A stretch of DNA of 64,000 nucleotides from Prostheceraeus crozeri (taxonomy: Eukaryota; Platyhelminthes; Polycladida; Euryleptidae), in NCBI GenBank assembly GCA_907163375.1, contig CAJQUW010007746.1:1-64000 (forward strand), written 5' to 3'. Each line of letters begins with the position of its first letter. The stretch's first letter is position 1. Shown here piece after piece: positions 24,612-36,947 of this stretch. The position numbers and the translations under genes were made by a program. The notes under the pieces are model-generated. The model was not told the origin of the DNA. It searched no databases and saw nothing but the letters and a program-made list of their open reading frames with translations.

Positions 24612-24756
24612 CCATGGTTGCATGGGACAAAAAATTACTGCATGCATTACTTTTGTCGCCTTGAAAATGCTCATCAAAAATTTCTTTAATCCTTTCGCGC
24701 GCCAAGCTGATATTTTCATAATTGCCAGCTTGGATGCTGCCCGTCATTGATAACTA

Positions 24757-24759
24757 TTA

Positions 24760-24794
<35 letters not shown>

Positions 24795-24798
24795 ATAT
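24757..24798. repeat. TCTA microsatellite
   Basis: About nine copies of the tetranucleotide TCTA pass into an AT/GT alternating tail (TATATATGTATATG). Confidence 0.9.
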
Positions 24799-24799
24799 A

Positions 24800-26060
24800 T
24801 GTATATGTATATTACATCGATTATATCTATAATTGTTTATGTTGTGATTACTTGTGAGAGCATTACCAGGTATAGCACCTCAACTGCATTTCTGTCCATT
24901 ATTGTTAATGACAGTGTCACAGATAAGTTATCTGTGTGTTTCCTATCGTCCTACAACTTTCAGCATTGCTATGTTTGCGTTACGCCTGTCTCATGTTTGT
25001 GTTTCCGTATTAGCAGAGTAGGATTTGAATTTGAGCATGTAGAGATTTGTTATTTTAGTTGATAGACGACATGCCATCAGTGAAGTAAGCAAATTTTGAG
25101 CTTTGTGTATTCTGTATATCAATGCATGTAATACTAATGCGTTTTCAGTCACCGTTTCCGTTTGTAATCGATAGGTACAAGCACAGACATGTAAACAAGT
25201 AGTGTTAAATATCTTTGGGTACAAGAATATTCAACCTACAAGTGTTGTTTTGCAATTGCAATCGGAGCGCGTGATAATTGTACAGTCAGCGTTTGCATAG
25301 TGAGCTGACAATGATCAATGAAGGGCTGTGCTCGTCATTGGGCGCGAAAGGGTTATTAGCTCATAAATTTATATGTGATGGTCCTATCGTCATGGAGATA
25401 GGATGTCTTGTTTTATATTTATTACATTTTCCATCATTTTGCCATCCCTGTCTAGAGCGGACATAGTCTGGTTTCGATGGCACCACGCTGGACTCTCACA
25501 TCGGGTCTACCTGCGATTTTTTGTGAATTTTGCTCTCTTTTCATTATTAGCAACTGAGGACGGTAAGGATGACTGTGAGGACTTCAGCATTTCATTCCAC
25601 ACTGGTTAGAGATGCCTTCTGCAGTCTAATACAAGAAAATTCAGTATGATGTATTCACAGTTGAGCACATTTACCGCATCGGGGAACTTCCATTAGATGT
25701 ACACTTGTATTTTCGATTTCCGGTCCTGACTATTGAATTGCCGTATTGAAGATAACAATCCTTCGGAGTCCATGCTCACGATACTCTGGATGTTTGTGCG
25801 CATGCAACCTCAAGCATCTCTAAAACTTCTAACTTGTCTACTAAATTTTCAATTTGTAAGTTGTGCATTCTTATTCATCTGAAGTATCCTTTGCTTTAAC
25901 TGACTATTTAATTGTTGGCAAGCCTGAACTCAGATTTCGGAACGTGCTCAGCTGTGTGTTTGCTTTATCTTTTGTAGATATCGTGATCTATAGATATCCG
26001 ATATAGCTTCTCGTGCGGCTCCTGGATTTCTTGGTAGGCCTCAGATATCGCTTGGTGATA
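24800..26060. other. intergenic, no recognised gene
   Basis: Motif-free open frames up to 87 codons occur on both strands (24799-25062 plus, 24991-25224 minus, 25403-25609 plus). None shows a recognised domain or convincing splice borders. Confidence 0.4.
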
Positions 26061-26305
26061 TTTAGATGTTTATTGTTTATTTGTTTATTGTTTATTGATA
26101 ATGGTTATCATACATACTATTCAATACGCACATCGAATACAACTGAAATTTCTAAAGAACAAAGATAGTGATAATAAGTAATTCGAGAAAGTTAGTCAGA
26201 CGTTTGTGAAGCAAAATACATTTTATTGAACAGTCTAGTGCAGTAAGGAAAGAAAGTTGATGATCGACGCATGGAATGAGACAAGGGTATCTCAAAATGA
26301 CCGCT

Positions 26306-28860
26306 TTACAGGTAACCTCGGGGAGCCAAGTGATAGATGAAGTTATTCGGTTTCAAGATATCTGAAAACGTTCGAAGAGCGATTTTATCTGCACGCTCGA
26401 TGAATGAAGGTAATAATCGGCAATTGCTGTAGTCACCGCAATCACAAATGATGTAATGGCAGCGTTTCCTTACTCTTTCAATTTTCCGAATTGACTTTTG
26501 AGTCATGTTCATGAACACAGGGCAATTGTACTCTAATATACTTGCAATATATGATTTATATACACTCAGTAGATCGTTTTTTACTAACTCCCGGGTATTC
26601 TTTTCAGTATTTTTCAGAAGAAATATACGCTGTGATGCTTTCTTTGTCACGTATCGATATGGGAATCCCATTTCAAATTTTGTTGGAATGTTAAACCAAG
26701 AATTTTAAGTTCAGATACAACTGTCAGCCCAGTCGGTAGATTCAGTGGACATCCTGATTTTCCGAACACCATGAGGCGTGTTTTATCCGTGTTGAGCACT
26801 AGGCCATGGATGGAGCACCAATCTTCAATGTTTTTGATTTCAACGTGGATGCTGTCATTTATATTTGAGTCTTTACTCGATGGAATCAATAAACAAAAGT
26901 CGTCAGCATACTTGAAGATTTTTGTGTCGATAGATTTTGATGACAAAGAACCCATAAAAGAAGCAAAAAGAAATGGCGAGATAATGGAACCCTGAGTACA
27001 CCCGAGGAAGTAGCCTTTTCAGTTGATGACACACCGCGTAGTATTAAACCTTTTGCCGCCTTTCATAGTAATAATGAGAACACCAACAAATAAAGTCAGG
27101 TGGTAATTTGTTTTCTGTCAAAGATTGCAGCAATTTGTCATAAGGTAACCGATCAAAAGCCTTGCTGAGATCAAATGCTAACAGGACAACACTGTTGATA
27201 TCAGGAGAGTCCCAAATACCGGCTATTGTGTCGACTATAGCTATATGTGCGTATAACGTTGAGCACCCAGGACGGAAGCCATATTGGTCATCACCGTATG
27301 TATTTATCAACTCTTCCTTGACTGACTCAAGGACCAGGCGTTCGAGCACTCTTTTGCCAAAACCGGTATCATTGAAAGAGGTCGAAGATCGCTGATGGAT
27401 TTGCTTTGGCGTTTAGGTACTGGTATGATAACAGAGGATTTCCATTGAATAGGGACTGTTACGGATGAGACGGAAAGAGAAAAGAGATGAGTGATTGGCT
27501 CTGCAAGTATATCTGCATTAATCACGAAGTAGGCGAGGTGATAAAATATCATTGCCACCGCATTTTTTAACGTCAATGTTTTTCAGTAACTCGTAAACGT
27601 CGGCAACAGTTATAGCAATATTCCATCTATTTGTTTCACAGTACGTTAATTTGTTTTCGATATCATGCCAATCCGGGGGGGGGGGGGCAGAGAAAGGCTT
27701 CACGAATTCACAATTCATAGCTTCAGCTGCAGAGATTATTGATGGGAAGGTAGAAATTAGTGAACTCAAAATACCATAATCTTTTTTTGAATTGTTGACA
27801 CTTTTCGTCATCTTCCATAAGTAATTGGGCTTTTTCTTCAGTCTCTCCAGCCAATCCCTCTTTGCTTGAGGAATCAAAGTCTTCAGTTGTTCCTTGTATT
27901 GTTGGTAACGGGAAAAATCTTTAACTCGGAAGGCTTGATGTTTCATGTTAATTAAATGTTTCAATGTAGGTGTTATCCATTCTTTATCTGAGGATTTCAT
28001 TTCAACCAAGGCATAAGGAATATTATTTTCAAGAGCATTTTGAATAAATTCATAAAATATGTCACATTTGTCTTGTAGACTACAGTCCAATCTGTAAAAT
28101 ACATGCCACGGGATGGATTGAATTTCATCTCGGAATTTGATCATGTGTTTGAAGCGAAAGTCAAGGACCTGCGAATTTCAACAGTTTCAGAGCATGCAGA
28201 TTCGGATTTTGGTCTAGATGAACGGAGTGATGGTCTGAATTGCCGAAATTACATCCTATCCTGGGAGAATAGTACTGATCTCTTAGACTCTCGCTCATCA
28301 GAATCTTATCAAGGATCGAAGACTTTCTTGTTGGCTGGTTCACAATTTGTAGTAGATCTAAAGCATTCTCTATCTCATCTGTAGGCAAATTGTTGAGGTC
28401 ACCCAGGATGATCACCTTGTAGTCGATCAGTTGATCAATGGCTGCATCCGCTGAGTTAATGATGAATTCGATTATTTCAGCGTGCTGACCGGCAGCCAAA
28501 CCCGGAGGGACATAAAGCAACAAAATCAAAAGTCGTTGTCTAGGCAAGCTCATCCATAGATGTTCGATGCTAGTAGGAGAGAGTTGTAGTTGAGAAGAAA
28601 TGTCGATGCAAGGTAGGCCACTTTTAACGTATAAACAGACACCACCACCACGTCTACCTCGTCTATCCATACGTATTAAGTTATAACCGGTAATTGCTAC
28701 TTGATTATTCCCAATAGAGTCATTTAACCAAGTTTCAGTCAAACAAACAATTTGAGATTGGATCGACGCTAGGTAGATGCTCAGCTCATCCAATTTCGGT
28801 ATGAGGGACTGAGTGTTTGCGAGAATTATGGAAGGCAGTTCAATACTCCGAGGTAAAAAC
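26306..28860 (-). pseudogene. LINE ORF2 (endonuclease and reverse transcriptase)
   Basis: Endonuclease motifs in order: an NTQSLIPKLDEL start, LTETWLND, RRGGGVCLYVKSG, ILGDLNN and SDHHSV. Reverse transcriptase motifs: SVIIPVPKRQSK, YGFRPGCST, LLAFDLSKAFDRLPY, TQGSIISPFLF, the catalytic FKYADDFCLL and LKILGLTF. The C-terminal part has YNCPVFMNM and a cysteine-bearing RCHYIICDCGDY. The catalytic YADD is intact. The frame changes near 28.15, 27.5, 27.3, 27.0 and 26.65 kb. A run of 13 G at 27675-27687 (minus-strand proline codons) is one likely slip site. The family nicks target DNA and primes reverse transcription there. Confidence 0.85.
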
Positions 28861-28861
28861 T

Positions 28862-29600
28862 TTACCGAAAATTTTGTAATTTTTGCGCATTGTTTCGCAG
28901 AACAACTTGCCCTCTTGAGATAACAACATCAATACCATCGCTTCTACGCTGTTTGACGATTTCACGCAACTCTTTTTGTTTGTGGAGTTGTAATTGTGTC
29001 AAGTCTGGATTAATATAGACGCGACCAAATCTACCTGATTCTCGCAAATTACGGCATTTTTCAACACGAGTCTTTTATCTGCAACAGATGCGCATTTTAC
29101 GCGTAACAGGCGAGGTTGGCTGGAGTTTATTTTTCCGATACGATTTATTTCTTTGATTTCAATGTTTGATATTCCTACCTCGTTTATGACATCACGTATA
29201 ACAGCCTTATCCGAATCGTTCATTTCAGTAACATTTCCATGATTATTTTCGGCTATCCCGCTTATTATTAGGCATTTCTCTTTATCACGTCGCAACTTTA
29301 CTTCGTTGATGAGAAGTTCAATATCCGTAGGATCAGGGGCATTCAAGCGTTCGTTTTGCAGAGATTCGAATTTCTTTTCCAAAATGTTATACCTCTCCAG
29401 GAGCTGTTTCATCTGCTCAACGACTGGTTGCAACTGCTGATTGATAATATCAGCAATCGAGTTCTCATTTTTTGATTGATTTTGCCTTTTTAATTTTATC
29501 AATGCAGAAACAAGCTCGTCCTTCTTGATCGACTCTTTCCGCAGCTGAAGGAAGGTCTTCTGCTGTCATGGACAAAATATCATTAGATGAAGACATAGTT
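28862..29600 (-). pseudogene. LINE ORF1 (coiled coil plus RRM/CTD-like domain)
   Basis: The frame appears to open at an ATG near 29600 (MSSSNDILSMTAEDLPSA...), shifts once near 29.5 kb and once near 29.04 kb, and ends at 28862, giving about 245 codons. A heptad-rich stretch (IINQQLQPVVEQMKQLLERY) predicts a coiled coil, followed by an RRM-like part (KCLIISGIAE ... VINEVGIS ... INRIGK ... RLLRVKCASVADKR) and a C-terminal part with INPDLT and KELREIVKQRRSDG, typical of ORF1 proteins in CR1/L2/Jockey-type elements. These bind element RNA and act as chaperones. Two frameshifts make this copy non-functional as it stands. Confidence 0.8.
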
Positions 29601-29639
29601 TCGCGACGTAGAAAAAAAAAGTTGAGCGCTTCGAGCTGT

Positions 29640-30370
29640 GGACCTTGAGCGTAGCCGACCAGCCTAAGCCACACAACCACGCCAACAATGACACTTTTCC
29701 ACCGTCAACTTGTATATGACCTCAGTACGGAGCAAAATACCACAGAAATCGGGTGATGATTGTAGGAGATGACCTTCAGAAAACAGATAGCTGACAACCA
29801 CGCCGCCACAAGCAAATGAACACAGATCACAGCGAAGGATCAGGGAAATGAGAATCACAGGAGAACGAAGCGGTGCGATGAATTACGGATGCCACAAATC
29901 GACGCTTGACAACAGGACGAGCACGACCATGTAAAAATTATCACATATTTTGATGATGACAATAATCACTTAGCTCCAAGTATAAATCAGATGAATGACG
30001 AGAGAGACAGAAGCGAACCGACCGACACAGACGACAGTTGCATTTAGCAAGATATTGTACATATGTTTTCCGTACTTGCATTGACATGATAATTGATTAC
30101 GGTACTCTGAATGTGTTGCTTAGTGACTATACTTTTGAATGCTCACTTTACTTTCGTTTGTAACGCTGTGCCAAGTGGTTGTACTGTAAGTAGACGATTT
30201 TGTATAAATAGAATTTGATAGAAGGAATAATATCATTTTACACAATTGTCGACTAAATTCCCGAACACTCACTTGCTGATAGGCCATGAGCACGTTGCTA
30301 TCATAAACATGGATCAGTAGATTGCAATATCAGCCTCACTCAAAATCAATTTTTTGCATAATTGGTCAGT
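29640..30370. other. LINE upstream flank, no recognised gene
   Basis: This is probably LINE 5' leader at its lower end and unrelated DNA further out. On the minus strand near 29.68-29.62 kb a TGGCTTAGGCTGG word resembles a pol III A box, but no matching tRNA fold was found. No other feature was recognised. Confidence 0.35.
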
Positions 30371-30394
30371 TTCACACATGCTAAATCAAGGGCC

Positions 30395-31000
30395 TACGTG
30401 AGTTCTCGCCAATTTATCTTTGACTGTGAATTTGGAAGGACTCCGACATTCCTCGTAGCTACCCCCGCACCAGGTCTGGGACAGTGCCGATTTTGGCGAT
30501 CTTAAGCCCATCAGAACCAGATGAGTTCAATGACGCTCGGGGCTTGACTACAGGACCAAAAGATTGCCAGGGTTCCACTTCACCATTGTCACGGAAACTA
30601 TTGGAGAAGCCAATCTAATCAAATATTTGTAAAATTGCCCTGTTTCACTGTTAATAAGCAACGACGTACGTGAGTTCTCGCCATTTGGCCGTAAACCCTT
30701 CCAGATGAGTTCAATGACGCTCGGGGCTTGACTACAGGACCAAAAGATTGCCAGGGTTCCACTTCACCATTGTCACGGAAACTATTGGAGAAGCCAATCT
30801 AATCAAATATTTGTAAAATTGCCCTGTTTCACTGTTAATAAGCAACGACGTACGTGAGTTCTTGCCAATTTTTTTCGCTGGTAAATTTGGTAAGGCTACT
30901 CACAAGGGCTTGGACAGAGCTAAGTCAGTCTGCCTTTTGGCCGTAAACCCTTCCTGATGAGTTCAATGACACTCGGGGCTTCACTGTGGGACCAATAGAT
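30395..31000. repeat. tandem duplication, three related units (about 272 and 184 bp)
   Basis: The segment starting CCAGATGAGTTCAATGACGC at 30517 recurs at 30701 (period 184) and, more diverged, near 30951. The segment ACGTGAGTTCTCGCCAATTT occurs near 30395, 30668 and 30853. The first unit is longer; the second appears to have lost about 88 bp internally. The 184-bp repeated parts are almost identical, so this duplication is recent. Confidence 0.8.
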
Positions 31001-31960
31001 AGTTAGGTTAGCGCTTATAACCCCTTCGCGGAGACTGCGGAACCGAAGTCGGAGCCTTTCAGAAATATTGTGAGTCTCCGGAAAGCATCGACTTTTTCGG
31101 GAAATGTGATCAAAGAAATTCATGACAGGTTATCTTCCATCGTACATTCTATTTCAAAAGTAGTTCGACAGTTGCTATCACTTGCTTTGCCAAAAAATTG
31201 AATTTGTGTGGTTATACCAATCGTATCATTGCAATTTTCACGTGTCAACCGTATCTTCTCTATTCAGTTGATAATTTCGAAGGATTGTAATCGTTGCTCC
31301 TGTCAATATTAATGGCGAACGACAAGTGACCGAAAAAATTGCCCCTGAATTGATTCTGATACTTTAAAATATCGAAGCTTAGAATGTCTACATCCTTGCA
31401 TATCATCCTCGAGCATATCACTTTGCGGATGTAATTCGTCATCACATATGCATCCATCCTTTATCGAAAAGGCACATCTTCACAACATTTCAAGTAATGT
31501 ACATCATACATGACTCAATTTATCTTGGCTGAAAAGATTGGCTTGAGGCTACAAAAGCATTTTGCTTGAATTTCTAAAGGAGTGCTAGCGTATCTTGCAT
31601 GCACGTTGGTTTCTACCAAAGATGTCGTTGCGAAGAAAAATAATTGACACGTGTTTACTTCACGCCCCATTTCACCTTACTTGTCCGTGTGACGCAATAT
31701 TCTTTGTGGTGTATTGTTACCAGGAAATGCAAGCAAGCATCTGTGCGACTGTAAGGCTAACATTGGTGTCTTGTATCCACTGCATTCAACCATTAGAAAA
31801 CTTTCGGAACTATCCATTTCAGATTACTCTCCATGTGGTTCATTTGAAATGAAAATTTTTGAACCTTGGACACATTCGATAGATGTCGGTAAATCTCGCT
31901 TCACTATTAAGTGGCTTCCTCCGATGGCTTCGAAAAGTGTACGCAACTTACTTGAAATAC
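31000..31960. other. intergenic, no recognised gene
   Basis: Small open frames on both strands (for example 31714-31980 plus, 88 codons) show no motif or splice context. Confidence 0.4.
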
Positions 31961-31962
31961 TG

Positions 31963-32187
31963 TCAAGTCAATTTTGGTGAGCTTCGATCATTTGTATAAC
32001 CAATCACAGATTTCGTTGCGTTTTGTCCACTTTGGTTGCGCCTTTTCCGTGCCCATTTCAGATATTTTCGGAGGAATTTCGGATTCCTCCAGTTGAAATT
32101 CAAATAGCCATCAATAATTTCAACATTATATATATTGCAACAAATAACGAGGTGAAGAAAGACGAAAACTGGCAGGAAACTGAGCAT
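31963..32187 (-). CDS. hypothetical 74-residue secreted-peptide-like ORF
   Basis: The predicted peptide begins MLSFLPVFVFLHLVICC, a short N-region followed by a hydrophobic core like a signal peptide, and continues with a hydrophilic part containing a polybasic site (WARKRRNQSGQ), as seen in processed secreted precursors. The ATG lies about 30 bp from the E-box minisatellite, which would sit immediately upstream on this strand. I see no TATA box or polyadenylation signal close by, and a donor-like CAAGTAAGT comes just after the stop. I recognise no family. In AT-rich DNA such leader-like frames can arise by chance, so confidence is low. Confidence 0.22.
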   Translation of the reverse strand: MLSFLPVFVFLHLVICCNIYNVEIIDGYLNFNWRNPKFLRKYLKWARKRRNQSGQNATKSVIGYTNDRSSPKLT

Positions 32188-32217
32188 TAGGCAATAGGCG
32201 ATGCGTTTCCAAAGACA

Positions 32218-33180
32218 ATTAACATTTATCCACCAATTCTGCTAAACATCACGTGACATTGAGAAATTAACATTTATCCACCAATTCTGCTAAACATCAC
32301 GTGACATTGAGAAATTAACATTTATCCACCAATTCTGCTAAACATCACGTGACATTGAGAAATTAACATTTATCCACCAATTCTGCTAAACATCACGTGA
32401 CATTGAGAAATTAACATTTATCCACCAATTCTGCTAAACATCACGTGACATTGAGAAATTAACATTTATCCACCAATTCTGCTAAACATCACGTGACATT
32501 GAGAAATTAACATTTATCCACCAATTCTGCTAAACATCACGTGACATTGAGAAATTAACATTTATCCACCAATTCTGCTAAACATCACGTGACATTGAGA
32601 AATTAACATTTATCCACCAATTCTGCTAAACATCACGTGACATTGAGAAATTAACATTTATCCACCAATTCTGCTAAACATCACGTGACATTGAGAAATT
32701 AACATTTATCCACCAATTCTGCTAAACATCACGTGACATTGAGAAATTAACATTTATCCACCAATTCTGCTAAACATCACGTGACATTGAGAAATTAACA
32801 TTTATCCACCAATTCTGCTAAACATCACGTGACATTGAGAAATTAACATTTATCCACCAATTCTGCTAAACATCACGTGACATTGAGAAATTAACATTTA
32901 TCCACCAATTCTGCTAAACATCACGTGACATTGAGAAATTAACATTTATCCACCAATTCTGCTAAACATCACGTGACATTGAGAAATTAACATTTATCCA
33001 CCAATTCTGCTAAACATCACGTGACATTGAGAAATTAACATTTATCCACCAATTCTGCTAAACATCACGTGACATTGAGAAATTAACATTTATCCACCAA
33101 TTCTGCTAAACATCACGTGACATTGAGAAATTAACATTTATCCACCAATTCTGCTAAACATCACGTGACATTGAAAAACA
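32218..33180. repeat. 48-bp minisatellite, 20 apparently identical units with TCACGTGA
   Basis: The unit AACATTTATCCACCAATTCT... through CATCACGTGACATTGAGAAATT repeats with an exact 48-bp period from 32221 to 33180 (20 copies). I saw no internal differences; only the outer borders diverge. Each unit contains the 8-bp palindrome TCACGTGA, a strong E-box as bound by USF/TFE/MITF/Cbf1-type bHLH-zip factors. Such uniformity implies very recent expansion or ongoing homogenisation. Confidence 0.95.
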
Positions 33181-35860
33181 TGTTGAATATCATGCCACAG
33201 CTCGTTATTTTCTTACCAGGTGTACTTCAATTTCATTGTTTGATCATGTCGCTTGCATTTTCTGACTTACAATGGTTCGACTTAACATGACAGCTAGATT
33301 CATGTTTATGTCGCTAGGTGTGGCTTCTGTGTGAGGTGTAGAAGCCAGTAAGTCAGAAATTAATATGACGGTGTCAGCAACGGTCAACTGTGCAGTAATC
33401 AGTCCTTGAAGTGGCAACAGAATTTCTTTTCAATATCTTTTGATTCAACGCTTCTCTCAGATGTGGAATGATGGGCGATGAATTACATTTCAATCTCCAA
33501 GTAGTCTCAGAGATTGGCCAATATTCTCTAGATAAATTTTGAACAATACGTAGCTCTTCGCCGACCATTCCCGAATTCATTTACAGAAGCTGAAGTCGTT
33601 TATTATCCTAGCAATTTCACATATTTAAATATGCATGGACAGTAATTGAAGGCCTTCTTGCTAGAGCTAGCTATAAGTGTATTTTTCAAAAAAGTGAGAA
33701 TTTTACAGGTACATAATTCTCAACATCACATCTTTCTCCTGACAAAATATGACATCTGGATCTATTATACTTTTAGAGATAAGCGCAAAAATGCGCTTGT
33801 CATGCAATTGTAGTACATCTTCAAGTCGAAGGATGCATTTACCTATGAATGAGCGAATGTTGGCTAGCCAGTTCTTGCACGATGGCCTTCAATTCTAGTC
33901 TCGATTTCATGCCTTCTCATATTTCTGACTGAAAATTTGATGTAGGTAGATGATTTCGAAATACGAGTATACAAGGATAACGGATAATCTCTGTCCGGAA
34001 GCTATCAGTCGGTGTCGGCTGTCTATGACAGTTATTGAATTATATTGATGGACAGCTCTAGCGATATCAAATATTGAAATATTGTGAAAAAATCTAACAG
34101 GTTCTGCAAAGGGATAAGCAGTTTTTGTTGACTTTACAAAGTTTATACTTTTCCGCAAGACGATTTGTCGGTAAGTCGACCAAGGGGATTTCAGATGTTT
34201 TCTCTTCATGTGCTTAGGAGAATCATTGTAGCGACTACAAATTGAGTAAATGAATCCGGACATAATCTGTTTCTAAAAAGTTATGCGTTTCTGCTAAGCC
34301 TGTGTAGAATATATTTGCCGTCTGAGAAGATATAGAACAGCTTATCATTCGATTAAGTCAAAACTGACAAGCTGAACAAATTTCTCAGCACTATGTAGAT
34401 CATTGGGAATAGTAATATCTAACTTTCTTGTAATTCTATATATCTTGGTGCATTTCCAAAACGAGAAGTCTCTTATCTGCTGCTAATTTCAGCAACTTAT
34501 CTTTCAGTTTTTTGTCCACCCAAAAGGGAAGTGGATTTAGGGCATTTTGTCAGTGTATAGCATCTGGAGACAATTTCTCCTCTCCCGGTGCTTTTAGGGA
34601 GACAGCATGTTCGCTCTGACAAAATTAGGTTGACTACAGCTAGGCTGACGTGATGCTTTGCCAGCATATCCCTAAAAGACCTAAAATTGGCATGCTTGGG
34701 TCATAATTTTTAAACTTGTGAACAGCGTGGTTATTCTTGACATGACACATTTGAGCCACCGTAATCTCCATCGTTGTCCGCACTTAATTCGTAGTCGTGT
34801 TGGTAACTACTGATTTCTTGGGATGCCATTAGATGTGAATCAGGGATTTAAGCGTCTGTTAGGTCAGGAAATGCGACGACGATCGTAAAGACTAGTTAGA
34901 GGCTGTTATAGCACAGGAGATTTCATTTGCTCAGAAGTTGCCAATTTCCCACAAAATCCACTTACGTAGTAGTTGGCCTGAGAAGACAATACAAATGACG
35001 CTACATCGAAAATTATGCCATCATTTTATAGAGGTACTGTTTCAGACATAACTGCATATTTTGGACAAAATCTTGAAAGCAAGACCAATTTAATAGATAC
35101 GTATGGATATTACTATAAGATATAATCTATAGCTATATGTGTGGCAAAAAATCTTTGATCGGCTTAAGATTTCTCGAAATTTCTGAGCGATATCACTTTT
35201 TGTAAATGTTATCACCCTGTTGATACAACCAACTTCCTGCTGCTCTTTTACTTTCACGTTTCTGTTACAAATGAAGAATTACAAAATTGCAGGAGCAAGG
35301 AGTCTAAAACAGCGGCAAAGCCAAAGCAACTATTTAGTGTGAATCGCAACGTGCTGCCTACTTTAATTATGACAGATCAGAAGTTTTAGGAGTTAATCCA
35401 TAATCAGACGTCATGGCAGTTAAAGCAATTCATGAACTGCTTATTGTGGGTAGGATATTTCTGCCACTTCGAGACGTGGGAGGTCAGACTCCACATGGGC
35501 ATGTTTAAAAATAGCTCGATTATGAAGTTGTTTCGAAAAATTGCAGTATTTCGCGTTTCTATAACTATCTCTCTTCATGGTAGATTTTAGCGGAGAAGTA
35601 GAAATGAGATCAAGATAGGTAAATATTTTTCAATTTACAATCCTCCGGAAGTTTTGTTAAAAATTAGATATATAAAATTTTCTTTAGATCATACAAGAAT
35701 ATATTTAGCCTACATTTTTATTTTATTGAATCCCCACGATTCTAATCATATATTTTCTTATCTACATTTAATCCCTCTTATAAAATTCCAAGAGCAAAAC
35801 TGCGAGGTTCCATGTGGAGTATTGACGGAGTGGTAATACATTGCCATGTCCGTTATAACT
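33181..35860. other. intergenic, no recognised gene
   Basis: The longest frame is 118 codons on the minus strand (33907-34263, MSGFIYSICSRYNDSP...), basic and motif-free, with no clear splice borders. Sequence is otherwise unremarkable and AT-rich. No RNA gene or terminal repeat was recognised. Confidence 0.4.
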
Positions 35861-35874
35861 CCTATTTTGTCCCC

Positions 35875-36000
35875 GGATATTTCGGTATCAAAACGGAGAA
35901 TATGCATGGAGTAGAAGTGGAACAAAATTGCTCCACCATATCCTTCAAGGTTCCCTTTTCGGTCCACGGAGTTTTCGGTATCAAAACGGAGGTAATTGAG
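35875..36000. repeat. short direct repeat TTTCGGTATCAAAACGGAG
   Basis: The word occurs at about 35880 and 35971 (91 bp apart) with related flanks, followed by a partial inverse ACTCCGTTTTT near 36001. This is probably a small local duplication. Confidence 0.6.
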
Positions 36001-36129
36001 ATACTCCGTTTTTAGTCCGCATGTCCGCTTTGTTTGTTGGGAACTGAGCTTTCCACTGCATTTTCTCAGTGTTAGCTTTCAAATGAGCTATTGCACGACT
36101 TTCTACCATCTCCAGAACCAAAGTTGGAA

Positions 36130-36620
36130 GTCTGACAGGAGGGGGGGGGGCGACGTCCTCGAAATTTTTCTCTCCGATTTCGCTGGAAACATCCTTCCTA
36201 ACCCAAATTTTCACGTAGATTCCGAATCTGGCCTCCGTTTTTCCATCCGAGGCCTCCTTCATACCGAAAAACGACTTTTCTCATCCCAAAACCCGCCCTT
36301 TTCCAACTCTGCCGTTCCACCCCTTGCCTCTCAGGAAAACTCCTCCTCACCCAAAATTTCATGCAGATTCCGAATCTGACCTCCAATTTCCAATCCGAAC
36401 CCTACTTCATGACGATTTCCGACTTTTCTCATCCCAAAACCCACCTTTTTTCACTCTATCCTTCCCACATTCCTACCGCCTTCCTTCCCACCCCTTGCTG
36501 GAAAACTCCTTCCTTCCTGAGGGGGGTAGGGAACAGTTTCCTCCTCTCGGACCCATTCCTCTCAGCACATCCTTGGCCACCTCCCTCACTTCCTTCCTTC
36601 CAGAGGGGGGGGGGCTGAGT
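36130..36620. repeat. pyrimidine-rich region with 148-bp tandem units
   Basis: GATTCCGAATCTG(G/A)CCTCC recurs at 36218 and 36366 (period 148) together with CGACTTTTCTCATCCCAAAA and a (C/G)GGAAA-CTCCTTCCT segment, giving about three degenerate units. The strand is strongly C/T biased and ends in G-runs. The 85-127 codon open frames on both strands follow from this composition and are rejected as genes. Confidence 0.7.
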
Positions 36621-36947
36621 CAGCATGATGACTCATTGCTCCTCATTTTGGACTTGATTTTGTCAGGGGATTACTACTGATTATTCCAGTGTTAGTATAC
36701 TACCGACGTGAAACCACAGTATAAGTAATATGAAACTTATTCGATGTCGAAAAGAATGAACATTTAATGTACTAACAGGTATCTCAGTTAAGCAGAAATT
36801 GAGGTCAATGAAATTTCATGAATCACATTATAATGCAGGTCTTTATGGATAAATTGAGATCTTATTGCGCTTCTTGGCTGAATTTCAAGTTTTTAATTCA
36901 ATTTTCGTCGATATGATTTTATGATTCACCAAGCTGATATTTCTGTA

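Larger units (their letters stand above)
26067..29620 (-). mobile_element. CR1/Jockey-superfamily non-LTR retrotransposon, nearly complete
   Basis: The minus strand carries ORF1 (about 29.60-28.86 kb), an APE-type endonuclease (about 28.85-28.16 kb), a linker and reverse transcriptase (about 28.14-27.0 and 26.95-26.65 kb), and a C-terminal region ending at 26306. The 3' end is marked by a short microsatellite tail, AATAAAC/CAATAAA repeats on the minus strand (26067-26098), as in many CR1-like elements. Only about half a dozen frameshifts interrupt coding, so the copy is moderately young. The 5' leader may reach beyond 29.62 kb but its border could not be fixed. Confidence 0.9.

Noticed and set aside
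29620-29690. tRNA-like promoter word (TGGCTTAGGCTGG, minus strand) as a tRNA gene or SINE head
   Set aside because: No convincing B box or cloverleaf follows, and the position fits the 5' leader of the LINE.
32218-33180. Possible CRISPR array
   Set aside because: The units are contiguous and identical with no unique spacers, in eukaryotic DNA; it is a minisatellite.
35996-36680. Open frames of 85-127 codons on both strands
   Set aside because: They arise from the pyrimidine-rich, 148-bp repeated composition; frames on both strands are open simultaneously and carry no domain.
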